DNA of 64,000 nucleotides from CAHJWH01 sp965198905. Lineage in GTDB: Bacteria > Pseudomonadota > Alphaproteobacteria > Caulobacterales > Caulobacteraceae. The DNA is taken from the NCBI GenBank assembly GCA_965198905.1, contig OZ240678.1, positions 434,001-498,000 on the forward strand, in the 5' to 3' direction. Numbering within the stretch: the first letter of the stretch is position 1; the number at the start of each line of letters is the position of its first letter. Positions 8,143 to 16,889 of the stretch are shown here, piece by piece. The translations under genes and the position numbers were made by a program. A model generated the notes under the pieces. It was given only the letters and a program-made list of their open reading frames with translations, did no database searches and was not told the origin of the DNA.

Positions 8143-8652
8143 CTAGTGCATATCCTTGACGGAGACGCCGGCTGGGGTCTGCTGGGGCAGGTAGGCGAAG
8201 CCCCAGAACGCCCCCGGATGTCCTCCGCTCTGGAGCACGAGGCCGCTGCGCCGCACCGCCAAGGGGGTCCGCGTCCGCGGTCCACCGACCCGGACGTTGT
8301 CGGCCTGCATGACGTCATAGCTGTCGCCGAGCAGTTGGCGCAGGTCCGGCCGCCCCTGGGCGCGCCAGGCGACGGCGAACACCATGCCTTGAGGGTCGGC
8401 GTATTCGCGCACCACGCCGCCCGCCACGCTCAGGGTGTGGACGGTGTAGGCCGCCGTCGAGACCGAAGCCATCTTCGCCGCCATCCTGACCCGATCGGCC
8501 TGGATGCTGTCATAGGATCGACCCAGGGTGGCGCTGGCGGGCGTGGCCGCCAGACCGAGCAAGACCACCGCCGTCAAGCCCGCGCCGAACCTTGATGCTC
8601 CACGTAACGCCGCCCGACCCGCCGTCGTCTTACAAAAGCCGATGCTCGCCAA
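8143..8652 (-). CDS. DUF2844 family secreted protein
   Basis: 169 residues with a signal peptide (cleavage after PASA, about residue 41) and the DUF2844 core: YTVHTLSVAGGVVREYADPQGMVFAVAWRAQGRPDLRQLLG. The mature protein contains a repeated phrase, LGRSYDSIQADRVR (43-56) and LGDSYDVMQADNVR (108-121). The start is TTG with AGGAG seven bases upstream. It precedes the DUF3443 lipoprotein with a two-base gap, so the two are almost certainly one operon. Location should be periplasmic or surface; the function is unknown. Confidence 0.8.
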   Translation of the reverse strand: MASIGFCKTTAGRAALRGASRFGAGLTAVVLLGLAATPASATLGRSYDSIQADRVRMAAKMASVSTAAYTVHTLSVAGGVVREYADPQGMVFAVAWRAQGRPDLRQLLGDSYDVMQADNVRVGGPRTRTPLAVRRSGLVLQSGGHPGAFWGFAYLPQQTPAGVSVKDMH

Positions 8653-8772
8653 ACTCGCACTCCTGGCAGGGCCCGAAGCCGTCCCAAGGACCGGCTAAAC
8701 GCCTCTTCTGATTAGCAGATACGCGGGAGGAAGACGATGGCCGACAGAGCTGAGCGGGTGCGCGGTTTGATC

Positions 8773-11700
8773 TCACTTGAAGGTCGTATTGTACTGGATC
8801 GACAGCTGGGTGTCCCCTTGGGTCCCGACGCGAGAGATGACGGAAAAGTTGCGCCGCACCCGCCATTCGACGGCGGCCGAGGGGCCTTCCCGTCCACCGC
8901 CAGTCAGCTCGACGTAAATGGCGTCGGTGACGTACTTGCCCCCCGACACACCGGTGCCGGAGGCGCCCTGGCCGAAGGCGAGCCGGTCCAGGCCTGCGAA
9001 CTGTCGCAGGCGTCCCAGCACATCGAACCCGCCGCCGCCGCTCAACGAGGCCAGGGTCGAGGCCAGCTCGGCGGCCTGGGCTCCCGTAAGCTGGGCGGCC
9101 GAGGAGCCGAACAGCACCTGGGACAGGACCTCGTCCTGGGGGAGTTGAGGCGTGGAGCTGAGCTTGATCTCGGGTCGGGCGGCGGTGCCTGTGACGTCCA
9201 CCTCGGCGGTCAGGGTGGCGTCCTGGCGCTTGGCGATCAGGTTCAGCCTGATGTCCTCGGGCTTGGTGGCGAGATGCACCACGCTGGAAGTGTCGAAGTC
9301 GAAGCGCTTACCGGCGAAATCGTAGGAGCCCAGCACCACCTTGGCGGTCCCGCTGAGGTCCGGCGCGCTGGCCGACCCCGTGACGTGGGCGTCCAGGGAC
9401 AGCTCCACATTCAGTCCCTTGCCCTTGACGAAGATACCGCGCGACGCCCGAACCGAAACATCGAGCACCAGCGGCGGCGAGCCGACAGCCTTGGGCGCAG
9501 CCTCGCTCGCCACCTCGACCTTGGGCTGGCCCGGCTTGTTGATCTCCACCACGTCCATGCTCACCACGCCGGTAGGGGCTGGCGCGCTGGGCGAGAGGTC
9601 GGCGCGGTCGACCTTCAGGCTCCCGGCCAGCTTGGCCTGCCCCCGCGCGTCGCGGGTGACGGTGACGTCGCCGGACATCGTGGCCGTGGCGGTATCGTTG
9701 TCGATGACGCGGAAGCGTTTGAGCTTCATGGCGAAGCTGGAGCCGCCAGCCTTGGCCAGGCTGATGTCGCCGGAGCCCGAGAGCGACCCGCCGTGACCGT
9801 CCACTCCCGAAATCTGTTGGACGCGCACTGCCTCGCGCCCAAAATCGGCGTCCATGGTGAACTGCTGCAGATCGAGCCCCACCGCGTAGTTCTGATATCG
9901 CCCGTTTGCGATGGCGGCATGGCCGGTGACCTTAGGCGCGGCCAGCGTGCCGGACAGGGCGCCATGGGTCGACACGCGTCCCGACAGTCTCTGATCCCCG
10001 CCCACCAGCAGGTCCCACAGCGGGCGCAGCTCTCCATCGGCGGAGAACTGGCCGCTAAAGGGTCGGGTACGGTCGATGGCGATCCGGAAGGGCGCTGCGG
10101 CGGCGATGGCCGGAAGCGCGACCTGCAGGCTGGACTTCAATCCCTGGGGGTTGGTCGCGGAGGCCGCGACGCGCAGCTGCGACCCAGCCAGATCGGCATG
10201 CAAATGGCCATCCAGCGCCAGGTTTATCGGCGCATCCCGCGACCGCGCGCCGCTCAATCCGGCGTTCAGCGTGGCGGTCAAATCGGCGCCGCGACCCTTC
10301 AGGTTTAGCGTGGCGGTCGCCATCCCGGCATAGTCGGGATCGAGCGTCGACAGCTCCACACCGCTCAGGTGCGCGGTGGCGCTCACGGTGTCGCTCGTCT
10401 GGCGCGCGGTGAGGTCGGCCTGGCCGCCGCCGACTACGAAGCTGAGGTCGATCTGGCGCATGTCGCCGTCCAACCTGACCACCGCCGGCTTCTGGGTTGT
10501 GAACCCGATCTGCCGCACCGCCCCGGAACCTGTCAGGGAGAGCTGGCGCGCGCTCCCGATCGTGTCGAGTTTTCCGGCTCCATCGAACTTCCAGGGCGTA
10601 GGGGCGGCGCCGTCGGCCGTGATGCGCAGCGGCAGGTGGTCGAAGGGCCCATCGGCTTGCAGCCGCAGGGCGTGAACCACGCCGGGGACGCCCGGCGCGA
10701 CAACGTCGGCGCCCGCCAGGGCGAGGTGCGCGGCCAAGCCTCCAGGCGCCTGATCGAGCCGCAGCCTCCCATCCAGCCGGCCTGCGGAGATAAAGGCGCC
10801 GGGCCGCACCTGCAGCGTCAGGTCGGAGGCGCTGGGGGCGCCGTTCTGGAGCGCCGCCGATCCGGAGGCCCGCAGCCCGCCGGCGTCAGCCGACAGGTCG
10901 TGCACCCGCACCACGTCCCCCGACATCTCAAAGCCCGCCTTCAGCGAGGCGGGGCCATAGGTGCTGGGTCCGGCCAGCCCCATTTGGCCCGACACCCCGG
11001 CGGCGTCCTTGGCCAAGCTCAAAGTAAGGTTCGCCGGCGCGACGATCAGCCGGCCGAGCGCCAGGGAGGCGACCTGACTGTCGAGCTCGGCGGTGGGCGC
11101 CGCCAGGGTCCCGCCGATCCGCCCCGTCCCGCTCGCCTTCCCCGCGACCACAAGAGAACCTGCCTGGAACGGCCCCTGGGCGCGCCAGTCGAGGTTGAAG
11201 GCCATCGGTCCCCTGGGGTCCAGGCGGCCGGCGACGCTCGCCTGGACCGCGGCGCCGGTGAGCACGGCGCTGGCGACCTGCAGGCCGCCGGCCCCCCAGG
11301 ACGCCTCGGCCTTCAGCTGCGGCGTCGCGCCCAGGAAGTGGTCGGCCGCCGGCACGCCGGTCGCCAGGGCGCCGGCGTGGGCTTCCAGGCCGAACCGCCA
11401 GTCCTTGTCGCCCTTCGCCTCCCCTGCAGTCCAGGCGGCGTCGAGGTGGCCTCGCAGACCCTTTTGCAACGCCGCGAGGTCGAGGAGCTGCGCTTGGCCC
11501 TTGAAGGAGAGGCCGCCGCCGAGCAGGGCCTGGCCTCCTTGCCCGAGGAGCCTGAGCCCAGCCCCTGTCGCGTCGAGGCTTCGGATCAGCAGCCGACCGT
11601 CGGCGAGGCGCGTGGCGTCGAGCTTCACCCGCGGCGAAGCGCCCAGCAGGCCCGGCACGACGCCTGCTCCCACACCGCCTGCCCCCGAAAGATCGGCCTG

Positions 11701-12987
11701 GACGTTCCAGACCTGCGTTTGGCCGCTCAGTTCCACCGGGCCTGACGCTCGGGCGAGAGCGTAGCCGCTCTGAGCCAACTTCTGAGCGGCGATCTGGCCC
11801 TTGAAGTCGAAGCGGTCGGGATCGCCCACGATCGCGCCTGCGACCTGGGCGGAGCCGATCGCCACCCCCGGCGCCCATCGCGCGGCGTCGGCGACCTGCA
11901 AGGCGAGCTTCAGCCCCGAGGTGCTGCGCACCTTCCAGTCCAGGGGCCCCGCGACGGTCAGCCGGGCGGTCTGGGTCGACAGCAGACCCTGTACGTCGAA
12001 CACGTCGCCCTGCAGGTGGTGCGCCTTGAGCGTCAGCTCCGCTGACGGCCCGGCCCGCGCAGCCAGGTCACGGGTCAGGCGAGAGGCGCTGAGCTGGAGC
12101 CGCGCCTGCAACCGCGCCACGCCATTCCCCCAACTCGCGTCGGTCGCCAGGGGCGTGTCCGAGCCCGTGCGGGCGCGCAGATGAAGCGCACCCGAGGTGA
12201 TCGTCCCATCGGCCCGAAGTTGCACAGCCAAAGCCTGATCCGCCGGAAGGCCGAGGGAGCCGGCGAGCGCGCCGCCCTGCCCCTCCGCCACGTCGGCGCG
12301 AACCAGCACGCGGCCCTGCCGACCGACCTGGAACACCGCGGAAGCGCCATCGCCCGCATGCAGCAGGCTTCGCGCCGCCAGGCGACCCTGGGCGGCCATG
12401 TTTCGCTCCAGGGTGAAGCCGCCGTGCACATCGTAGAGCCCGCGCTTGACGCTGAAGGCCGGCAGGGTCTGCAGCCGCAGTGCAAGCGCATCCACCTGCA
12501 CCGCGATCGGCAGGCTGGAGGCGCCCTTGGCGGGGGGCTCGGCCTTCAGCACCGGATCGCGCAGCAGGGTCAGGCCGGCGGCGGTGATCGCAAGAGCATG
12601 GAAACGGCGGCTGAACAGCTCCGCGTATCGCCAGCGCATCTCCACGTCGCGCGCCTCGAGCCAGGGGCCGCGGGCGTCCACGATCTGCAGTCGCGCCAGC
12701 TTCAGGTCCGTGAGCGGGTCGCCTCCCACGCCTTCCACGTGCAGCCGGCCGATCGCGCCCAGCGGCAGTCCGTCGAGCAGGCGTGCGACCATCTCGCGCC
12801 CCGGACCGGTGCGCACCGCCAGGCGCGCGCCGCCGACCAGCAGCATCGCCAGCGGCAGCATCACCGCGAGCCCCGTCGCGATCCACACCGACCAGCGCCG
12901 GGAGGCTCGCATAGGTGCGGTCGCCGTCACCTTCGCGTCGCCCGGAGCCTCCGTGGCGACCGTGAGGTCTGGAGGCGCGGCGCTCAA
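8773..12987 (-). CDS. tamB: Translocation and assembly module inner-membrane component TamB
   Basis: 1404-residue AsmA-like protein thought to bridge inner and outer membranes and to work with TamA in outer-membrane protein or phospholipid traffic. A single N-terminal anchor lies at about residues 33-55 (IATGLAVMLPLAMLLVGG), followed by a very long run of beta-strand repeats. The conserved TamB/DUF490 C-terminal domain includes SGTAKVVLGSYDFAGKRFDFD, LNLIAKRQDATL and the final LSIQYNTTFK. Its ATG overlaps the tamA stop (ATGA), so the pair is translationally coupled. Length is in the family range. Confidence 0.94.
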   Translation of the reverse strand: MSAAPPDLTVATEAPGDAKVTATAPMRASRRWSVWIATGLAVMLPLAMLLVGGARLAVRTGPGREMVARLLDGLPLGAIGRLHVEGVGGDPLTDLKLARLQIVDARGPWLEARDVEMRWRYAELFSRRFHALAITAAGLTLLRDPVLKAEPPAKGASSLPIAVQVDALALRLQTLPAFSVKRGLYDVHGGFTLERNMAAQGRLAARSLLHAGDGASAVFQVGRQGRVLVRADVAEGQGGALAGSLGLPADQALAVQLRADGTITSGALHLRARTGSDTPLATDASWGNGVARLQARLQLSASRLTRDLAARAGPSAELTLKAHHLQGDVFDVQGLLSTQTARLTVAGPLDWKVRSTSGLKLALQVADAARWAPGVAIGSAQVAGAIVGDPDRFDFKGQIAAQKLAQSGYALARASGPVELSGQTQVWNVQADLSGAGGVGAGVVPGLLGASPRVKLDATRLADGRLLIRSLDATGAGLRLLGQGGQALLGGGLSFKGQAQLLDLAALQKGLRGHLDAAWTAGEAKGDKDWRFGLEAHAGALATGVPAADHFLGATPQLKAEASWGAGGLQVASAVLTGAAVQASVAGRLDPRGPMAFNLDWRAQGPFQAGSLVVAGKASGTGRIGGTLAAPTAELDSQVASLALGRLIVAPANLTLSLAKDAAGVSGQMGLAGPSTYGPASLKAGFEMSGDVVRVHDLSADAGGLRASGSAALQNGAPSASDLTLQVRPGAFISAGRLDGRLRLDQAPGGLAAHLALAGADVVAPGVPGVVHALRLQADGPFDHLPLRITADGAAPTPWKFDGAGKLDTIGSARQLSLTGSGAVRQIGFTTQKPAVVRLDGDMRQIDLSFVVGGGQADLTARQTSDTVSATAHLSGVELSTLDPDYAGMATATLNLKGRGADLTATLNAGLSGARSRDAPINLALDGHLHADLAGSQLRVAASATNPQGLKSSLQVALPAIAAAAPFRIAIDRTRPFSGQFSADGELRPLWDLLVGGDQRLSGRVSTHGALSGTLAAPKVTGHAAIANGRYQNYAVGLDLQQFTMDADFGREAVRVQQISGVDGHGGSLSGSGDISLAKAGGSSFAMKLKRFRVIDNDTATATMSGDVTVTRDARGQAKLAGSLKVDRADLSPSAPAPTGVVSMDVVEINKPGQPKVEVASEAAPKAVGSPPLVLDVSVRASRGIFVKGKGLNVELSLDAHVTGSASAPDLSGTAKVVLGSYDFAGKRFDFDTSSVVHLATKPEDIRLNLIAKRQDATLTAEVDVTGTAARPEIKLSSTPQLPQDEVLSQVLFGSSAAQLTGAQAAELASTLASLSGGGGFDVLGRLRQFAGLDRLAFGQGASGTGVSGGKYVTDAIYVELTGGGREGPSAAVEWRVRRNFSVISRVGTQGDTQLSIQYNTTFK

Positions 12988-14801
12988 AAGCTCTGGCCCA
13001 CGCTGAGATAGACCTGGACCGGCGGCTGGCTGGCGCCGCTCAGCCGGTTGATCGGGGTGGCGACGTCCACCCGCACGGGGGCGAAGCCAAGGTTGTAGCG
13101 CAGCCCCACGCCGACCGAGGACGCGATGTGGCTGAAGCTCGGGGTTGCCTGTGTCCCCACCGTGCCGCTGTCCAGGAACACCGCGCCTCCGATGGGACCG
13201 GCGATCTGCTGGCGCAGTTCGATGGTCCCATCGAGTAGCGACAGGCCCCCCTGGGGCGTGTTGTCCGAATAGTGCGGCCCAACGTTCTGGTATTCATAGC
13301 CGCGCACAGTCCCGCCGCCGCCGGCGAAGAAGCGGTCCGACGCCGGCACCTGGGGAATCTTGCCGCCGATGATCGAGCCCGCTTGGCCGCGCAGCGCCAG
13401 GATGCGGTCGCCGCTGGGATCGAGCGGGATGTAGGTGCTGCCCTGGGCCTGCAGCTTCAGATAGACTAGCTGCTCCTCGCCGAAGACGTAGATCGGCTCG
13501 GCGCGCCCATCCAGCTTGTAGCCACGCGTAGCGTTCAGCACGTTGTCGGTGTGGTCGAGCGAAGCCGCCAGCAGCGGGCGGATGGAATAGATGTTCAGCC
13601 GCCCGAGCTCGTGATCGTCGATCTGGCTGTAGACGAAAGACAGGCCCTTGGTGACAAACGAGTATCTTCCATAACGCTGGGTCAGGTCGGCCACCAGCTC
13701 GCCGCCCTGAGTGGTGTAGGCGGGATCGACGGCGCGGAAGGCGTCGGGACCGATCCTCAGCGTCTGGGCCGCATGCAGGAAGTCCGGCAGGCTTTCGGCG
13801 ACGCCTACCCGAGTGTCGATGGTCTGGGCCTTGGCGAAAAAGCTCAGCGTATCGGCACGGTGCAGGACGTTGAAAACTGAATAGGTGGTGTCGGCCAGCA
13901 CGCCTTCGGTGGTCGAGTATCCCACGCCGAGCGACAGGGCGTTCTTGGCACGGTCCGACAGGCTGACCACCACCGGACGCAGCCCCTCGGCGTCCGGATG
14001 CGGCGCGAGGGCCACCGTGACGCTCTCGTAAACCCCGGTGTCGAGCAGTCGGCGCTCCAACTCCGCTACGTCCTGCGGCTTGTACACCTCACGCGTTTTC
14101 CAGGGCGCGAGCCTGCGCAGCCAGCTCCTCTCGGTGCGGGTCCTGCCGCTGATCCGCATCCCGTCCATGCGCACCACCGCGCCGGCGGCGATCTTGAAGG
14201 TAGGGCTCATGCTATGGTCGGCATGGTCGACCACCACCTCGCGGGGGTCGGCCTTTGCGTCGGCGTAGCCGGCCTGTTCCAGTGCCGCGACCACGCGGCC
14301 TTCCGCGGCGATCACGTCGACCGAGCGCCCGGGATCGCCGGGCTTCAGCTTGAGCTGCGCCTGAGCCGCGGCGATGGCCGCAGCGCTCGGCGCGGTCCCT
14401 ACCCAATCGAGGTGGACCGGCGTCAGGCGAGTCTGGGGACCGGGATCGACCTGCACCACAGCCTTGGGGTGCTCGCCCTCGCCGATCTCCGGCGTCACGG
14501 TGGCGTCGTAGTAGCCATCGGAGCGAAGCACGGCCTCAACGCTTTCAGCGGCCTGCTTGCCCCGGCGGCGGGCCTCGATGCGATTGACCGGCGATCCCTC
14601 CGCCTCGCCGACGGCGCGTTCTAGCGCCTGTCGAAGGACATGGTCGGTGACGCCCTGCACCTGGGCGCGCGGCTGCAGCGGCGGGCGCTTGTGCGCCGCG
14701 ACGGCGGCCCCGCCCGGAAGCGACGCCGCCGCCAGAACGACCAGGACATACCTGGCCAGGGCGGGACTGGATCGTCGCAACCTGGCTTCCCACCTGCGCA
14801 C
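12984..14801 (-). CDS. tamA: Outer-membrane assembly protein TamA (BamA/TamA family)
   Basis: 605-residue Omp85-family protein. A signal peptide covers about residues 1-36 (LVVLAAASLPGGAAVAA), followed by POTRA-type domains to about residue 270 and a 16-strand beta-barrel to the C-terminus. The lid motif region reads FFAGGGGTVRGYEYQNVGP, and the last residue is phenylalanine (YLSVGQSF), the outer-membrane sorting signal. Coupled to tamB by a 4-base overlap. The 108 bases between its start and the downstream hit gene hold no other gene I can see. Confidence 0.94.
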   Translation of the reverse strand: MRRWEARLRRSSPALARYVLVVLAAASLPGGAAVAAHKRPPLQPRAQVQGVTDHVLRQALERAVGEAEGSPVNRIEARRRGKQAAESVEAVLRSDGYYDATVTPEIGEGEHPKAVVQVDPGPQTRLTPVHLDWVGTAPSAAAIAAAQAQLKLKPGDPGRSVDVIAAEGRVVAALEQAGYADAKADPREVVVDHADHSMSPTFKIAAGAVVRMDGMRISGRTRTERSWLRRLAPWKTREVYKPQDVAELERRLLDTGVYESVTVALAPHPDAEGLRPVVVSLSDRAKNALSLGVGYSTTEGVLADTTYSVFNVLHRADTLSFFAKAQTIDTRVGVAESLPDFLHAAQTLRIGPDAFRAVDPAYTTQGGELVADLTQRYGRYSFVTKGLSFVYSQIDDHELGRLNIYSIRPLLAASLDHTDNVLNATRGYKLDGRAEPIYVFGEEQLVYLKLQAQGSTYIPLDPSGDRILALRGQAGSIIGGKIPQVPASDRFFAGGGGTVRGYEYQNVGPHYSDNTPQGGLSLLDGTIELRQQIAGPIGGAVFLDSGTVGTQATPSFSHIASSVGVGLRYNLGFAPVRVDVATPINRLSGASQPPVQVYLSVGQSF

Positions 14802-14909
14802 ACGTTTCGCGTACCTATCCCCCCTGGCGTGTCAGGGAAACGGCGGCGGCATGTCACGCCGGAGATGAAGCGCTCCTGTGGCGAGGCTCGCGAGGCTGAG
14901 CGCCCGTCT

Positions 14910-15347
14910 TCAGGTCAGCTCGGCCGCGATGGTCCCGGCCAAGGCCGCCAGCTCTTCCGCATTTGCAGGCTCGCCATGGGTGTGCCCCTGCAGCGGCTGG
15001 TGCTCGTAGCGCGGTATGAGGTGGAAATGCAGGTGGAAAACGGTCTGGCCCGCCAGGGCGCCGTTGAACTGGGTCACCACCAAGCCGTCCGGCTTCAGCG
15101 CCGCCTTCGCCGCCCGGGCCAGACGCTGCACGCCCAGGATCAGCCGCTCCAGGTCCGCCGGCTCCACGTCCAGCAGGTTGCGGGCCTGGGAGGTCTTTGA
15201 GATCACCAGCAGGTGGCCGCGCGACTGAGGGAACAGGTCCATGAAGGCGAACACGTCGGCATCCTCATAGACCTTGGCGCAGGGCAGTTCGCCCCGCACG
15301 ATACGCGCAAAGAGGTTGTCGCGGTCGTACTCGCCGTCCAGGCTCAT
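14910..15347 (-). CDS. HIT family nucleotide-binding protein
   Basis: Histidine-triad hydrolase or transferase of 145 residues, of the HinT type (purine nucleoside phosphoramidase-like). The core shows FARIVRGELPCAKVYED at the N-terminus and the triad HLHFHLIPR near residue 105. The ATG at 15347 follows GGGAGA at a normal distance and gives the standard HIT start; the upstream in-frame extension of 48 codons has no family support. The exact substrate cannot be read from sequence. Confidence 0.92.
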   Translation of the reverse strand: MSLDGEYDRDNLFARIVRGELPCAKVYEDADVFAFMDLFPQSRGHLLVISKTSQARNLLDVEPADLERLILGVQRLARAAKAALKPDGLVVTQFNGALAGQTVFHLHFHLIPRYEHQPLQGHTHGEPANAEELAALAGTIAAELT

Positions 15348-15556
15348 CCACCAGTCTCCCGTTGCGACCACGCGAGGGATCGTCCCCTTGGCGGCCGAGT
15401 TGGCGTAGGTTGGATGTCGGGGGCGAGGCGGCCTGCCGTCAAGCCTTGAGCAAGCGGGACCATGAGGCGAGGTGGACCGGGTCGCCCTCACAGATGCGAT
15501 GCCGCATGGGTTGCTGCGAAAGACTTGGGAGTACGCGTGAACGGTAGGAGCCGCCT

Positions 15557-16363
15557 TTGAGCTGGAGCCGCCTCTACACCGAAGCCGAACCTCAGCGGGT
15601 CAACCGCTGGCTGGCGCAGTCCGGCGTCTGCTCCCGCCGCGAGGCCGAGGTGCTGATCTCCGAGGGACGCGTCCATATCGACGGCGCCCGGGTGGACGAC
15701 CTCGGGCGCAAGATCGCGCCGGGGGAGACCCTGAGCCTGGAGGGGCGCGAAGGCGACGCCGCGCCGATCAGCGTGGTGGTCAACAAGCCCGTAGGCGTCG
15801 TCTCCGCCCAGCCCGAGGGCCGACAGATCCCCGCCGCCCGCCTGCTGACCCGCGCAGCGCTTTGGGGTCAACCCGGCGGCGCGATCCCCGCCGACGCCAG
15901 CCTGCCCCCGCTCGGCCGGCTGGACATGGACTCCCGCGGCCTGCTGCTGCTGTCCCAGGACGGCGTGCTCGCCAAGGCCCTGATCGGACCGGCCTCAACG
16001 CTGGACAAGGAATACGTCTTGCGCGTTTCGGGCGCGCCGGACGGGCGGCGCCTCGCCTTGCTGCGCCATGGGCTGCGGCTCGACGGGCGCGCCCTGAAGC
16101 CGGCGCTTGTGGAGCAGATCGGCGACCAGACGCTGCGCTTCACCCTGTGGGAAGGGCGTAACCGCCAGATTCGGCGCATGTGCGACCTCGTGGGGCTGGC
16201 CGTCGTGGACCTGCTTCGCGTGCGAATCGGTCCGCTGCGGCTGGGCGAGCTGCCCGAGGGACGCTGGCGGCCGCTGAGCGACGCGGAGCGGAACGCGCTG
16301 CTGCAGCTGGGCGACGCGCCGCCACCCGACCCTCTGGTTGAAGACCACCCCCATCCTTCGTAG
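15557..16363 (+). CDS. Pseudouridine synthase, RsuA/RluB/RluF group
   Basis: Isomerises uridine to pseudouridine in rRNA. 268 residues: N-terminal S4 RNA-binding domain (VNRWLAQSGVCSRREAEVLI, about residues 15-60), then the catalytic domain with the active aspartate in GRLDMDSRGLLLLS, and the RsuA-family signatures NKPVGVVS and EGRNRQIRRM. The start is TTG at 15557 with GGAG six bases upstream. The C-terminus ends in a short acidic/proline tail. It converges with the VanZ-like gene 10 bases away. The exact rRNA target is not determinable here. Confidence 0.92.
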   Translation: MSWSRLYTEAEPQRVNRWLAQSGVCSRREAEVLISEGRVHIDGARVDDLGRKIAPGETLSLEGREGDAAPISVVVNKPVGVVSAQPEGRQIPAARLLTRAALWGQPGGAIPADASLPPLGRLDMDSRGLLLLSQDGVLAKALIGPASTLDKEYVLRVSGAPDGRRLALLRHGLRLDGRALKPALVEQIGDQTLRFTLWEGRNRQIRRMCDLVGLAVVDLLRVRIGPLRLGELPEGRWRPLSDAERNALLQLGDAPPPDPLVEDHPHPS

Positions 16364-16373
16364 GCGAAGCTGG

Positions 16374-16748
16374 CTAAGTCGACCGGGCCTCGACCAGACG
16401 CCGCCGTAGCTGCAGCGCCAAACCGACGCCGATCACCGCAGCGATTGCGATACTATCTGCGATCCAGTCCTTCACATCCATGTCGCGATGCACGAAGGGC
16501 AGGCCTTGGATCAGCTCGATCAGAGCCCCGCACGCGCTGAGCGCGATGGCGATCCAGACGATGGCGACCCTGGGAAACGCCACCAGAGCGCAGCTGGTCA
16601 GGGCGAAGAAGGCGCTGAAATGCTCGGCCTTGTCCCAGGGGAACAGGTGGGGATGCACATCGCCCTGGGGTGAGAAGGCGCCCCACGCCGTGAGGAGCGC
16701 GCACGCCACAAGGGCTGCGCGTGCGGCGATCAGAATGGTCTTGTTCAA
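16374..16748 (-). CDS. VanZ-like small membrane protein
   Basis: 124 residues with about four hydrophobic segments and the VanZ-family phrases WDKAEHFSAFFALT, ALIELIQ and DVKDWIADSI. VanZ was named for a teicoplanin-resistance gene, but most homologues in proteobacteria are housekeeping membrane proteins of unknown role. I chose TTG at 16748 (LNKTILIAARAAL) because GGGAG sits eight bases before it and homologues begin with NKT-type text; the frame is open to 16835. It ends 10 bases from the convergent pseudouridine synthase. Confidence 0.78.
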   Translation of the reverse strand: MNKTILIAARAALVACALLTAWGAFSPQGDVHPHLFPWDKAEHFSAFFALTSCALVAFPRVAIVWIAIALSACGALIELIQGLPFVHRDMDVKDWIADSIAIAAVIGVGLALQLRRRLVEARST

Positions 16749-16889
16749 GCATCGACTCCCGGCCCACGTCAGAACCCGCCACGGGTGGCCAAAGCAAGGC
16801 CATCGACTCGGCGGTGGCGCTGACGACGCCGCCAACCTTGATCGCCACGCATCGGTTGCGATCTTGCAGCGGCGGCTGCATCTCGGCGC

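Noticed and set aside
8737..10308. A 523-codon plus-strand frame opposite tamB.
   Set aside because: Antisense shadow of tamB; no domain signatures, and the strand is covered by strong tamB homology.
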